Positions 49,168-62,699 of a DNA stretch of 64,000 nt are shown piece by piece. This DNA is from Sphagnum magellanicum (lineage: Eukaryota; Streptophyta; Sphagnopsida; Sphagnales; Sphagnaceae), in NCBI GenBank assembly GCA_021904315.1, contig CM038916.1, forward strand, positions 9,513,065-9,577,064, written 5' to 3'. A program made the position numbers and the translations under genes. The notes beneath the pieces are model-generated. The model worked only from the letters and a program-made list of their open reading frames with translations. It was not told where the DNA came from and did no database searches. The stretch's first letter is position 1. Each line of letters opens with the position of its first letter.

Positions 49168-52100
49168 ATGGTAGCATATGAATCCCCTACAACACAGACA
49201 AACTACAGGACTCCAGCGATGGCAGTGACAGATCCCCATGGCTCTTCTGCATCAGTATCGAGTGCTGTGCCTGTTCAGGAGTGGCGAAGCCACAGTGAAG
49301 GAGGAGGGATTGTTGGCAATAAGCTTGCGGGCTGGCCCGGCAATATGCAGGTTCTCCAGGTGCCGTCTCTGGCAGCTCCTAAGTCAGAGTCGCTGCACCT
49401 GTATGGGGAAGGAGAAGACGAGAGCACTGCGTTCGACTATTCTCTTCTACATGGTCGTAAGCGCTCCAAGCTCCATGACTCTCTTCCTGCTGCTGCTGTG
49501 ATACAGGTAACTAACTGCCTCCTTTCTGTAGATACTATTTGCTGTTTTCCCATGTATAATGCAGCTGTTTGCACCATGAGCTATTTTAGATTTTCTCTTT
49601 GCATTTCCTAGTGCAGAGGATTGAGGCATTTGGATGCTGCAGTAAGGACTTGGACATTACATTTCTATGTCATCTTTTTGTCGGAATGGTTTGTGCAGAT
49701 TCACATTTTTCTTTTGACTAGAGAGCAGCTTTTGGAAGGTGATGTTTTTTTTTTCTGGAGTGCCTGTCTCCTACAACATATTGACCTCAACATGTAGTTG
49801 ATTTCTGTTGCAAGAATGGGTTGAGGAGTGTTGCGTACGATACAGAAACAAATAAAATCGTGTCCATTGGTCCATCGTTTTCTTCTTTTTTTTTGCAGAA
49901 TCACCCCATACAGCTAGCCGCCACATCTTCCTCCTTGGCAATCCTGCTTCAGGAAAGTGGAATAGGGGAACCTACGCCATACAAATCCAGTGATTCACAA
50001 CACTCATTTATGAGGAAAATGGGTCGGATGCTTCCACCTGTCCTGGTGTCTGTCCCTTCTAGTGCCCCTTGTGACCCTTTGGAGGAGCCAAGCCCCCTGG
50101 GCTTGACCCTTAAGAAAACACCTTCGTTATTGGATCTTATTGCCATGCAATTGGCAAACAGCAAATCTGCATCCGATGCTTCAAGCTGTGAAGTAATCGA
50201 CCCAGGGTTTTGCAAAACTGGGAAAATTGACAAGTGTTCTGCTCCTGCTGGAAATGCTGCACCAGACAAGCTGAAAGCATCCAATTTTCCAGCATCCTCG
50301 CTAAAGATTGGGACATGGGAGGTATGTCAGACTTCTGATCATCCAACAGCTATTGTTAGTGTTGTGAGGATCATGCACTACGAGAGTTCCATTTTGCGAA
50401 CTTATGTACGGCTAGGTAGTAGCATAGTGTTTTGCTTGACAGTAGTGATCTGTTGTTGGTTTGTAAATTCAATGGCATATAATGAGCATTGAATACCAAA
50501 ATTGGAATTTTGGTGTGATATTGGGGTTATTGTGATTCAGTGTGTATCAAGATATGAGGGAGATCTTGTCACCAAATGCTATTATGCAAAGCGGAAGCTT
50601 GTCTGGGAGGTGTTGGACAGTGGACTGAAAAGTAAGATTGAAATACAGTGGTCTGACATCTCAGCAATGAAGGCAACGTGTCCAGAGAGCCTTCCTGGAT
50701 CTCTTGAGATTTCAGTATGAACTCTTATCTCAGATCTGATCTGCATAGATCACTAAACTGATGCAAGAAGAAGAATATCAAAGTTGATGTGGGCCTTGTC
50801 AATGTCTTTTGCCTTATGAATTATGCTTGGTTGTTCATTTCAGGTATCTCGACCTCCTTTGTTTTTCAAGGAGACCAACCCCCAACCAAGAAAACATACA
50901 TTGTGGCAGGCTACTTCTGACTTTACAGGGGGACAAGCAACTACTTGCAAGTTAGTAAAATGCTTTGGATCTTTTCATTGATGAAATCCTTATGTTGGTA
51001 ATGCTGAACAACTGTGTTGAATATTCTGCAGTATTGTTGTTTATCCTCAGATCTAGTCTCTGTGTAGGCACATGTAGCCTTTGTGATCATGGCTAAGAGG
51101 GAACATGATGTGTGGGGCTACTATTTTGTTTATTGCTACACTGCTTGTACAGAATTTGAAATCAGATTTTGTGCTTGCAACTGAAAAGTAAATGGTGCAA
51201 AGGCTTTTGCAAATCCTTGCTGCCCATATTGCCTTGTTTGGCAGTTAATCATGTTGGTATAATCCTATTGCAGATGGCATTCACTGCAGTATCCGGAGGG
51301 TGTACTCAACAAACACTATGAGAAGCTGCTCCAGTGTGATCCTCGCCTGAAGGCCCTGGTGGAGGGGACTCTTGTCATTGGGCCAAGCCCTTTCTTTGAA
51401 CATAGTGACTACATGTTTGAAGGACAGTCTGCTGTCCATCTTCCAAAGACTTTGAGCCATTTGACACATGCCTTCGAAGGGTTCAACTACCAGCCACAAC
51501 CTCTCTTGTCTCCCTATTCATTTCTTCAAGGAAGTTGTAAGATGACGGGAGTTGTTCCTGAGTCAACAGCAGATTCAAGACTAATGGACATGCACATGAG
51601 CAATATGTCTTCCCCAAGTTCTGGTACTCTATCTTATCTTGTGATGTCATTTGTGTCTTGAAAATTCATGCATATCTGTTCTACTTTTGGACAGTGCTTT
51701 CAAGGACTGCATATGAGCCCTATGATTGTTCATGTCATATTTGAAGGTATCACAAGTATCATGAAGTTCATTGAGCTGAACTTCTATTCTGGCCCTGTGG
51801 CAGGGTTGGAGATCCAGGCAAGCAATGAAGATTGTAATAGTGATAGTGATGAGTATCCCACAAAAGAGGAGTTCCCCACTTCCACTCCCTTTGGTGCTGT
51901 GAATTCTAATTTGTCCCCCATGTGTCATGATGAGGATGAGCAAAAACCATCCTTGAATGATTTCTCTGGCAGCAGCAATGTGTCAGCTTCAAACAGAAAG
52001 ATTCTGGATGAGATTGCTCATATTCTCCTTGGAGACTCTTCAACTACTCTTTCTAATGAACAGGCTCTCTTACTTGCTGCTAGGATGGGCTCCATGCAAG

Positions 52101-52204
52101 CTGTCTTGGCCAGAGACTTTCAGACAGGCCCAGTCAGTAGCCCTCAAGCTGAGGGGTTTGATTCTGATGTACATTACGGATACTGCAGCACAAACTCCAG
52201 CTGA
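49168..52204 (+). CDS. TRF2/HOY1 PH-like domain protein, six exons
   Basis: Exons 49168-49506, 49899-50321, 50541-50714, 50844-50950, 51274-51623 and 51804-52204 join in frame to 597 aa. Features include HGRKRSKLHDS near 96-106, PSPLGLTLKKTPSLLDLIAM (about 178-197) and a PH-like region from about 247 (SLKIGTWE, then CVSRYEGDLVTKCYYAKRKL, VWEVLDSGLKSKIEIQWSDI). SRPPLFFKETNPQPRKHTLW lies near 314-333, and WHSLQYPEGVLNKHYEKLLQ in exon 5. The C-terminus contains ILDEIAHILLGDS, as in DUF3755-type plant proteins. The family is plant-typical and its function is poorly known. A start at ATG 49168 is chosen; the frame is open upstream, and ATG 49219 is an alternative. No disabling mutation is seen. 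Confidence 0.88.
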
Positions 52205-53905
52205 GACACTGATGCACATTATGGTCAAGCCAACATGGGGATTAAGGATTTCATCAGTCTTACACTGAAGCAGCACTCTAGTCCCAGGCTACCCAAGTTC
52301 AGTGTGGTGTTGGACTCCTCATTCAACATGGTAATGCAATGCCTTAGCATGAACAACTCAACAAGAAATTTGCTTATAAGCCTCCCCAGGGTGGGATCAC
52401 TGCCCCAACTATTTTGAGTCTGTTTCACAAGCACCAATCTCAAGATATGAGCCATTTGTGAAATCATTGTATATGGGAAATTGGAATTCAATGATATGGG
52501 GCAACTTGCAAGTGGTTTAAGGGAACAGCTGATTTTGTAGGATCTTCTGAACTGTTAACCAGAGTAATTCTATAGTGTAGAATTAGTTGCAGTAAAAAAA
52601 ATTCCTTCATCAATGATGATGCTATTTTGTGATGTGCAGTGCTGAGTCTTATATAGCCCATAGATCTTGTTCAGTATATTGGACATCTGATACCCTAGAG
52701 TTGTGGTGGGAACAGATTTGATTTTACACACCACCTTTCACAGTTTAAACTTTAAACTGTATTGATTTGGAAACAAACTCTGACTGGAGGAAATCACACA
52801 CTGTCACCACCCTATTAAAAGGATTGGGATGTAATCCACCTCCCTTTGTCTGCCCCCTGGCTGCAACTTTTTGAAAAAAGTTGCTGTTTCTTGCTCAACT
52901 TAACCTGAAAAGCAACACCTGAAACCCCTACCCTAAGTTCTTGCAGTCATCTTTTGAAAGAAGATAGAAGAGGTGTACAAGAAAGTAATGTACAGTAGAA
53001 TGGACAAGATGCCAACATTTAAGATAGTACTGCAATTAGATCTATTCTCAAAGTAGCTAGTAGTGATCTTCCACCTTTGAAATTTGCACCACAACAAAAC
53101 ATGACTTTTAATAAGCAAGAGTCAAAAGTTTGCTTTCATTCATCTGCTAATTGAATGTTGGATTTTGCAGTCATAAGTTACCCACGGTACATTAGATTTT
53201 AATAGTCATAAAATATTATGCATGGTGAAATCCAAATGTGCAGGTTTAATTTACTTCAGCTGTCTTTCCATTAACTTGTTGTCAGTACACATCAAACACA
53301 ATTTGATATGATATGATAAACCCAACACCTTTGAAATGCCAGGCTACATGAGCATGTGTTTTCCTTCGGCGAGCTACAGCTAAGTGTGAAGTTGGAAAAG
53401 TTTGTTTAAATGAGGTCAGGAACATTGGTACAATTTTCACAAAGAGAATGAGCAGTTTCAATAAATTTGCAAAGCCCTCCATGCACATGAAAATGCTAGT
53501 TATTTTACTTGTAAGTTATTATAGCCATGATGGAGTGTCAATATGACATCTTGCTTACTTTTCTTTGGTGCTGCAACATTGCCTTGCCTTAATAGTTTTA
53601 CAAAATTGTTACAACATGCTTCTTATTTCAAAAGACTGCTGCAAAATGGAGACAGGATGACAGAGTTTTTTTCACTCATACTTGGTGGAACAAACAACAA
53701 ACCCAATCTATGTTCTCAATAGCTGAAGGTGAAGAGGTAACAATGATTTCAGATCATTTTACATTGGTTGGATAACAGTGGGGGTTGTGGGATTTAAGTC
53801 ATGAGCACTTCATTTGTGGGAATAACAATGTAATGATGGAAGAGGAAATTTGACTTTGGAGGAGGTTTACAATTCTGTTTGTGTAGGGTAATGCCTGAGG
53901 CCGCA
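52205..53905. other. 3' flank of the TRF2/HOY1-like gene and intergenic DNA
   Basis: The first few hundred bases are probably 3' untranslated sequence. ACTGATGCACATTATGG near 52209 echoes GATTCTGATGTACATTACGG in the last exon, a small duplication. No further gene is recognised up to 53.9 kb. Confidence 0.45.
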
Positions 53906-54437
53906 GGCATTACTGGAATAAGGGCCCACATGAGGCAAAGCTGAAGCAGGCATGATTCCAGTAATGCCCATGGCTGAGGGTGTGGGTGTAAAAATCAAGA
54001 ACTTTTTATAGAAAATATTTCTTTTTGGGTGATACCCATTGGGCATCGTAGGAAAAAAATGAAAACAATGCGGTGCGTTTCAAAAAATGAAACACCTGCA
54101 GAGTTCGGGCATTCTATTTTCTGAAATGCCTCACAGGTTCTTACGCTCAGTAAGGTTCCTGCAAATACAGTATGATTCTTCTAGGAGGTTTTTACACAGC
54201 TGTAAAGCCATATACCATTGTTCTTCTAGTGTTGTGGCAGTGCATGTTATAATTCGTAATTGTCTGCTTTCCAGAGGAACTCTTCATTTTCTAAAGAGTT
54301 CCTCCCCAGGGGGTACCTGCCAAGTACAAGAAGGAAAATGTAGCAGAGCTTTACATGTGGTAAAGCCCTAAGGGGAGGGGGTTACCAGAACTAGGGTTTG
54401 GCTCTGCCTCACCTTGGCCCCTTATTTTGGTAATGCC
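53906..54437. mobile_element. Inverted-repeat element of about 530 bp
   Basis: GGCATTACTGGAATAAGGGC then CCACATGAGGCAAAGC at the left is matched in reverse by GCTCTGCCTCACCTTGGCCC then CTTATTTTGGTAATGCC at the right. Extra GTAATGCC copies lie just outside and inside the left arm (53889 and about 53962), giving several nested palindromes. The right end is followed by a long C run. No coding capacity. Target duplications are unclear, so the class is unassigned. Confidence 0.6.
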
Positions 54438-54995
54438 CGCCCCCCCCCCCCCCTTAGGGCCTTACCTACTGCTTAAATACTTCTGTGTGACTTGTTGATG
54501 CAAAAGCCCCCAACGAGATCTTCTTCCATGTTTCTAACACACTCCCATTTGAAAGTTAGATGCAAGACAACATGTAGCTATGGCTTCATGAAGGTTGGGC
54601 ATTGCAGATAGTTTCTTTGCCACTTGAAAATGATTTAGAATTGGCCAAAGTATTGTTTCAAATATTACTGAAAGAATTAAAAGATCGATGAATATATGTG
54701 TTCTTGCTCAACATCATTTGTAATGGTTGTGTATGGAAGATTTTGAAAAAGTGATGTGAGGTTTTTCGCACTTGCAAGGAATATGACAAGTTTGTGGAGC
54801 TAGACCCAAATAGAAATTGGCTTACCAAATGGTGGAAGATCTATCAACCACTTTGGTAAAGAACATGATGACAACTATTTGTGCAAGCAATTATAGACTC
54901 GAAGATGTGATTTTTGGACATATTGAAGGTTTACTAGGAGCAGTGCATGATCAATGTGTTTTCATCAAACTTTAAATTTTATAACCCAATGGAAG
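54438..54995. other. Intergenic, no gene recognised
   Basis: A broken coding-like stretch near 54740-54960 (broken frames; CAAGGAATATGACAAGTTTG near 54774) may be a relic. I cannot assign it. Confidence 0.35.
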
Positions 54996-55369
54996 CACTA
55001 GTAGAAATCAGTCAAAATGTAACCATTCAATTTACAACTACATGCGACTTATAGTCAGTTGCGACTAGATTTGAGAATATTTGCAACTATAAGACCAACT
55101 TTCAACTATTTTGGTCATTTTCACAACTATGATGCAACTATTAAAAATTTCATCCTATTGGTTACATCAATTTTACATTTATTTTCATCCATTAATAGAT
55201 TGATATGTCTCATTAGTCGCAATAATCACCAAATTAGTTGCATCCTAAAAATATTCTACAATGAAATAGGGTTATATTTTAATGTATGTACTAAAATTAT
55301 ATATATATATAAAATATGCATACATATGTATATTGTTCATATAATGAATCGCAAAATTAATATTTGAAT

Positions 55370-56280
55370 TTTGAATTTTTTTAATTCAAATCTGAAAATT
55401 GTTATTTCAATTGTTTAAAACATTATTTGAATTTGAAATTTTTGATTTGAATATGATATTTTCAATTCAAAAAGACCGATTTGATCTAAAAATTGAGTTT
55501 GAATTCTAAATTAACATTTTCGAATCCAAAAATTATAATTGATCATAAAAATGAAATATTTTGAATATTTCGTTTAATTTTGAATATTTTTATGTGAACA
55601 TAAAAATTTAGATTTCAGCTATGAAATTTTTTCATTTATATTTTAAATAATCATTTCATTCGAACCTAAAATTTAGATTCCAAATTAATATTTTAGATTT
55701 TCAAAATTAATACTTCAAGTCTGAAAATTAGTAATTGAGTCTAAAAATGGACATTTCAATTTTGAATATTGTTATTTGAATATGAAAATTAACATTTCAA
55801 TTCTGAAAATTGTTATTTAAATTCAAAAAACTTATTTGATCTAAAAATTGATATTTGAACTCTAAATTATTATTTTTCAATCTAAAAATTATTATTTCAA
55901 TTTAAAAAACTTTATTGACTCTAAAAATTGGCAACTTGATTTTAAATATTTTTATTTCAACTTGAAATTTGATATTTGAATTTTGAAGTTTAAAATTTAA
56001 ATTTTAAGAAATTATTTGACTTGAAAGTTGAAATGGGAATTCCAAATTATTATTTTGGATTCTCAAAATTAATATTTCAATTCAGAAAACTATTAATTGA
56101 GTCTTCAAATGCAAATTTTAATTTTGAATATTATTATTTGAATCTGAAAGTTAACATTTCAATTCTAAAATTTGTTATTTAACTTCTAAAAACTTCTAAA
56201 AACCGATATTTGAATTCTGAATTACTATTTTGGAATCTTAAATTTATATTTTAGCTCAAAAGATTATTGATTGAATTTCA
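55370..56280. repeat. Degenerate AT-rich tandem repeats inside the CACTA element
   Basis: Loose repetition of wording such as ATTTGAATTCTAAATTA, TCTAAAAATTGATATTTGAA and TTCAATTCTGAAAATT at irregular spacing of roughly 60-120 bases. No coding frames. Confidence 0.6.
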
Positions 56281-57479
56281 AGGGTTTTTTCTACTAGTGC
56301 TATCCATAATAAATCACTTTTATAAATAATTATAAATGATTATGTTTATTAAATCTAAGTGACACTAAATAATTATTGTTATGACACATATTTGTATATT
56401 ATATAATTTATATTCTTATATTAGAAGAAATTAATTAATTAAATTAATGTGACATTACTTTAAAATCATTGTAATTATTTCATATAAGAATTAATTAGTA
56501 TGTGCATAATTATTTTCTAATTGAACATAATTATTCACACTCTTTAATTTATAACTTCAAACCTGAATTAAAAATTTGGAAAAATTATACTGTAGTTAGA
56601 TTAATTATTTTATTGATTTTAATTTCACGAATTATTATACAATAATATTATCTTAAAAAATTTTGTGATTAATCATCTATGATAAATATTTTATAGTAAT
56701 TTTACAGTAATTATGAAAATTAATGTTATGTTTAACGAATTATTATATTTATAGTTAATAATTACCAAGAGAAAAAAAATATTTGACTTATAATATTTTT
56801 TACAACAATAAATTTTATTATACAATAAATAATGTAATTAGTTGGATAATAATTCTTCAAAACAATTTGTAAGAATTTACTTTTTAATAACAATTGTTAA
56901 TTCATGATATATAATTTTAAAATAAGTATATAAAATGTTTAATTTTAAATTATAATCATTAAATTAATTTCATATTAATTATATTATATATAGCTCAATC
57001 AGATTCTGAAAAGTAATTAAATATTTTTAAATATTTTATTATTTATGAGTTATGTATTAATAACTTGTGAGTAACTAGATAGCTAGTTTGTCAAATATGA
57101 AGAAGGTATTACTTCTTTAAGTAATTAATAATGAATATTGAATATTTGTAGTGTATAGTTTATAATTTAAATATATGTAAATTTCATCATTATGAATTAA
57201 ATGATTATTTAATTATCTAGTACTTGAATTGTTTAAAAATCTTAAAACCTTATAAGTAAGGGATGAAAAAAGTTTTGGAATTACAACTTAGTTTGTAAAG
57301 AAATTGCAACTTCAAAACTTATCCCATATTGTTTGTTCTCCATTCCTATTTTGAACACTATATAAACAAAGGGGTGTGCCTATGCAATTTTGCATTAAGA
57401 AGTTTGTGCACATGGGATGAGCTAATCAAAAGGCTCAACCCAAAACAAAAAAACAAATAATGCACAATTCTAAAGTACA

Positions 57480-57670
57480 TACCTCCCCAACCTACTTATC
57501 TATATAGTTAAGTAAGTACCTAGTTTGACCTACCCATCTAGGTCAGCCTATGTACCTACCTACTTAAGTACCTACCTATATGAGTAGGTATTTAGCTTAG
57601 GAAGGTAAAACCTACCTATTTATTTTTTTACCTAAGTAGGTAGGTGGGTAGGTAGGTAGGTAGGTAAAGA
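57480..57670. repeat. CCTA/TAGG-rich low-complexity block
   Basis: The left part is rich in CCTACCTA and the right part in TAGGTAGG, so the block is partly self-complementary. It lies near the right end of the CACTA element. Confidence 0.75.
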
Positions 57671-58139
57671 TTGTAAGCACCTATTTATGTATCTACCAAC
57701 CTACTATTAATATTTTTATTAAATTATTTTTTAATGCCACGTGGCATATTTACATTGGGCCACGTGTCATAATATAAAATCATCCACGTCTTTGAATTGA
57801 ACGTCTTAAATTATTTCAAAATAATAATAATAATAATCATAATCATATATTAAAACACGTGGCAACACATGATTTGCCTTCAATTGTGACCAAAATAGTT
57901 GCATGTTAGTCGCATGTGACAATACGTATACAATGGAGTCAAAGGATGAAATGTATTTGTTGACTTTTTTTTTCATACAATACTCTTTGTCATTTGCGAC
58001 TAAAAGGATTTTAGTTGCAAAATGTCTCTTGTGACTAAAATTTAGCCGCAAAGAGCAGTCAAAAATACATGTTTTTCTTCTAATGAAGTAGGTAATTGCT
58101 TGAAAAGGGTCTAAAAGACAAATTCAAAGAACTTGGGTT

Positions 58140-58390
58140 CCTATGTTGTAGGCAACACCTAGGTAGTCCCTAATTAGGCCCATGGACACCCTAATTAGTC
58201 CAAGGTAAGTTTCTAGGTAACACCTAGGTGCCCTAAGTAACTTAAATAGTCCTTAGGTAACTCCTAAATAACCTAGGCAACCCTTTGGTGGCCTTTAGGT
58301 AACATAATAGCCCCTAGGTAGCCTAGTCAATCCCTAGGTAGGTCCCTAGATAGGTTAGATACCCTAGGGTAGGTATAATAAGGCATTTAG
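58140..58390. repeat. CCTAGGTA-type degenerate minisatellite
   Basis: Irregular repeats of CCCTAGGTA, CCTAAGTAA and CACCTAGG wording just right of the CACTA element. It is related in wording to the 57480 block but outside the element. Confidence 0.65.
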
Positions 58391-61300
58391 TTAGGTTAGA
58401 ATAAATGTATATTAAAATGTGATGATATATAGAATATATTAAAAAATAAGAGGAGCTCTTACGTAACCTAGGTGAAAATATATGTCAAATACCATCTATT
58501 TGTTGCATTAAGTTTATAAGAATCTAGTTCATAAAAAATTTACAAAAAATGAAAAGTACATTTGAAACTAACTAGTTAATAGGTGTTCAAACCTACATTT
58601 TCATCAAAAAATTAATGAAATATATATGTACCGAATTACAATATGGAAATCATCATATATTTCAATAAGCTATCAAAACAAAATAATATTTTCTCTTTGT
58701 TAAAACCCATTTGACACCTAGTTGAAACAAAAATCCCACCAAAAGTAGAAGTCAAAAGCTACTTGTATTTAAAAACCTACTTCAACGTACTTTTGCAAGT
58801 TGGAATTTGAGAATTAACACATTAGTGAAAAAACATCTTATCTTTTATAATTCAACTAAAAAAATTTGACATTACACAATTTAATGATAGGTTTTATTAC
58901 TATTGTAAATCTAGTTGCTTCAATTTCAACAAAGTAATCAAACTATTCACTTTATCTTGTTTATAATATAATTTCAAAAGTCCATTGTTTGTTTGCCAAT
59001 CCAATGTTAATATGAACAAAGAGAGATCTTCTTGATTCCAATACTAGGTATCTAAGTAGTGCTAAAGATTCCAATCCAAATTTATTCCAAACCCTAAAGA
59101 TTTCACTAGGTTGATAAAGACAAGTACTAACATAGGGGCAAAACACAATTGCAAGGCTCACATCATGAGTTAAGCCTTGAACCTTGAGCAAAATTCCTAG
59201 ATTGTTGTGGGCATCAACATACACTACCAATTCACAAAGCAAACCTGAACACATGTCCAAATTACATGCATTTATGTGATTTGAAAAACATTCATACATG
59301 AGTTATAAAAAAGAACTTCAAGAATAATCACATTTGCATGCTCCTTCACACTTCCATTCACAACCTTAAAATTCAACAAATTCAAACAAAAGCATTCCAA
59401 CTTCCAAGTACATGTGTAAATCCATGTCTTGCATTCTCATATTCATCAAGGAATTTTCAAACACAACATTGATGAAACAACCTAATACATGACATGGGTT
59501 ATTTATTTTACTTGTTTTTAAGGTTCCTCCTTGTTAACCATAGCCACCAATCCATGAAACAAAAAGGAGGGAACATGTATGCAAAACCAATATTCACCCC
59601 CATTAACAACAAAATCAATTGCTTACAACAAACAAGAAATTAACATGTAATGAAGATACTTAACCATCAAGTATTGTTAATTATGACTTACTAATCTTCA
59701 TGTGAGTGTTGTAAACAACCTACTTGCATTATTCATCCAACTTAGGAATAATATAGTGATACCAAACATTTTGAAAAATAAGAACATCACATGTATCACA
59801 TGGCCTTTTATATACATGTTTTCAATCATCCCTTAATGTCTCATTCATGAATTGAAATTTGTGTGTATTAAAGAAAATCATGGGGTAGATAAAAGCATTT
59901 AACCTAGACCCATGTTTTTTAGTGGATGTAGGAGTGGATTCTTTGGAGTCAACATTTAATCAAACAACATACATAAAGACAAATAGAAACAACAATTATG
60001 TAAATTTGAATGAATTTGAAAAATCAATATGTTAAACATTTGAAAATCATTTACCTTGAAGTGTTAATTTAAGCACATATGAACCATGAAAAATAATTTG
60101 GCAAGATGTCCACAAATGAATGGGTGAATTATTGTTCATGAATATAGGACTCATGAGCTTTAAAATATCTTAAAAAATACATGCTTAAAGAAATTTATAG
60201 GTATGTGTAATTTTTAATGATGATTGAAGGAAGCCTACCAGCCATTCCTTTAATTTACTAACAAAAGGAAAAATATTAATTTGGGGTTCAAATGTTTTTC
60301 AGGTGTACCAAAATCTTATCACAACATCACCATTTTCTATCTTTTTTACCTAGTTTTTTTTTACTATGTAAAAACACATTTATGGATGATTATGATGGAA
60401 TTTAAAATTGTAGTGATAAAAAATATGGTCCTTCTAAATTATTCGACAACTTTTGATTCATTATTTCTTATTGAGATTAAAATATAAGGTAAAAAAGGGC
60501 TACAATGAAGACTAGTCATTTTTGTCTTGTGTGGTACACCTTAAAGGATTTTCACCCTTGGGTGAAAGCATAATTAGGTGTTTAATTTGGTCTATCATAG
60601 TTGCATGTTTTTTGGATCATAAATGAATTAAAATGTAAAGCCATATTTCACATTAACAATGTCAATTTTTGAATTATTCATATTGCAATAGATGTTAGTG
60701 AAAATCATATTTTAAAATATGAATGAGTTATAGAAAAATATTGGATTCGTAATGGAGTTTTAAATGATGACATTATGTCTATCACACATGGAATAAAAGA
60801 TGTGGATTTTTAAATATGTCACAATAGTGTCAAAATCAAAATTAAAACATAGGTAACCATCAAATGAAAATTTTAAAAGTAAAATGCATTGAAATATTTC
60901 CAATATAAGAAAAAAAAATATTTATTTTTTAAATGTCATTTTTTTCATTTTTAATCATGTTTTTCCCATTTCCCATTGAAATCTTCAAGCTTTCACATGG
61001 ATTTTTTTTGACCAATCACATGTTGAATGACCTTTATAAAGTGACTTATCAATATTTGTGGTAAAAAACACAAGGGATATCTATATAGTTTATAATTTGA
61101 TAAATATCATTATTGTAAAAAAATTAACTAATATAAGATATGGATTTTTAAAAATGTTTAAAGTGAATTGCCTAATCATGTTTTACAAGCAATCATTTCC
61201 AACCTCAAACATAAACACCAATATACATATAACATGTTGTTACCAAAGTAAACATAATTTGCATTATGTGGCTATGTATTTAATGTGGTGTTTTCCAAAG

Positions 61301-62699
61301 TAATTGAACCCTAGTGCATAAGAGAACTTTCCCCTATTGTAATGAAAGGCATATTTTAAAAATAAAACACAAATCAATGTCAAAATGCCTATCAACAAAT
61401 AGAAGTATTGAAAGGGAGAATCTAAGATTTATGAGTTCCACCAATTGTAGGTGCATGGATTGACAAAGATTTCCTCGCTTGTGTTCAAGCATAGATCTAT
61501 TCATAAGTTGTTACATATGAGCAAATCTATGACATTTGCAACAACTTTAGTCCATAGTGATATTTTGCCTCATTCCAACATGAAATTGCAACATACAAGG
61601 GAAAAATCCTTTTGAATGTTAAAAAAATATGTATACATTTTAACAATTGAATCCAAATTAGTGGCTAGATGATTCCCCAATTTGGCCTTCATGAAACTAA
61701 GGATGAAAAAGTGCATTCATCATCCACATACCCTATAAGAACAACCATTACAAGTTCAATAAACTTCATATATTTTTAGGCAACTTGTTAAGCTTGACTT
61801 GGGGGTGCCAACAACTTGTTTGTTCGATCTATTATTAGACTTCCAAAAAAAAATGTTCAACTTTTTGAGCTTTAATAAGGCACATTTCCATGAGTGCCCA
61901 CTGGCCCACTATTTGTACTCTCCCCACCCAAATAGTTGGGGTTTTCATGCAAAAAGTTTCAAAACCCGCTCATTATTTTAAAAGGTTCCCATTGTCCTGG
62001 GGTCCCATCAACCCCCCAAATCTAGAAACATCCACAAGATTCACAAATGCCAATCACCTTACTTCAAAAACCGGTTGTAAGCCACTTGGATGCCACTTCC
62101 ACTGTAGATGGTTTGTGATGGAGGGGCCAAATCCTAGTGTTGAAAATTGGAATATTGCACTCACACAACTTCATTTCTCCTACATTTCTTGCCCAAGTTT
62201 CTTTGCTTTATGTTGAATTTGCCACCTCCACCTTATAGTGCTCCATTCCTCTTCACCATTGGCCATAATGCATTGAGATTTTGCAAGATTGTACATCTTA
62301 TTGTTGAAAATGCATAACATCTGGATGAAAGGCTAGCTACTAGAAACTAGAACTATGAAGTTGTGCAATGCAATCATGGATTTTAAACTATGAACTGTGG
62401 AGATTGCATCCCCAAAAGTTGTTGAACATTATTAACACTTAAGTTTGGATAATTGATCATGATCGTTGGTTGCACAACACACCATTGGTGTCTACTCATC
62501 ATCACCCATGATTCATTATTCATGAATCATTTTTTCATGATCAATTATAACAATGTAAGTCTTCAATGTTAATTGTAATTTTTTTTCTTAATCATATTGT
62601 GCTTCTTGTTTTTTCATGTTACATTGTTGTTATAGTCCATTTCATGTTTCTAGGTGGTTTCAATCTTAAGTATAGGTAGTAATCCATTGCCAATTTAAA
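58391..62699. other. Intergenic, AT-rich, no gene recognised
   Basis: Long AT-rich stretch with short frames only. Nothing recognisable as a gene, RNA or complete mobile element. Confidence 0.5.

Larger units (their letters stand above)
54996..58085. mobile_element. CACTA-type transposon, non-autonomous, about 3.1 kb
   Basis: The left end CACTAGTAGAAA is matched by the right end TTTCTTCTAATG (10 of 12 positions in reverse complement). Both ends are flanked by AAG (54993-54995 and 58086-58088), the 3-bp target duplication of CACTA elements. Subterminal TTGCGACTA-like motifs occur near both ends (about 55050-55065 and 57995-58030). No transposase is seen. The inside is degenerate AT-rich repeat. 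A second end-like motif, TTTTTTCTACTAGTG, stops at 56299. Confidence 0.65.

Noticed and set aside
54996-56299. Shorter CACTA element ending at 56299
   Set aside because: The terminal repeat is perfect, but the flanking triplets differ (AAG and CTA), while the end at 58085 has a matching AAG. Kept as an alternative in the findings.
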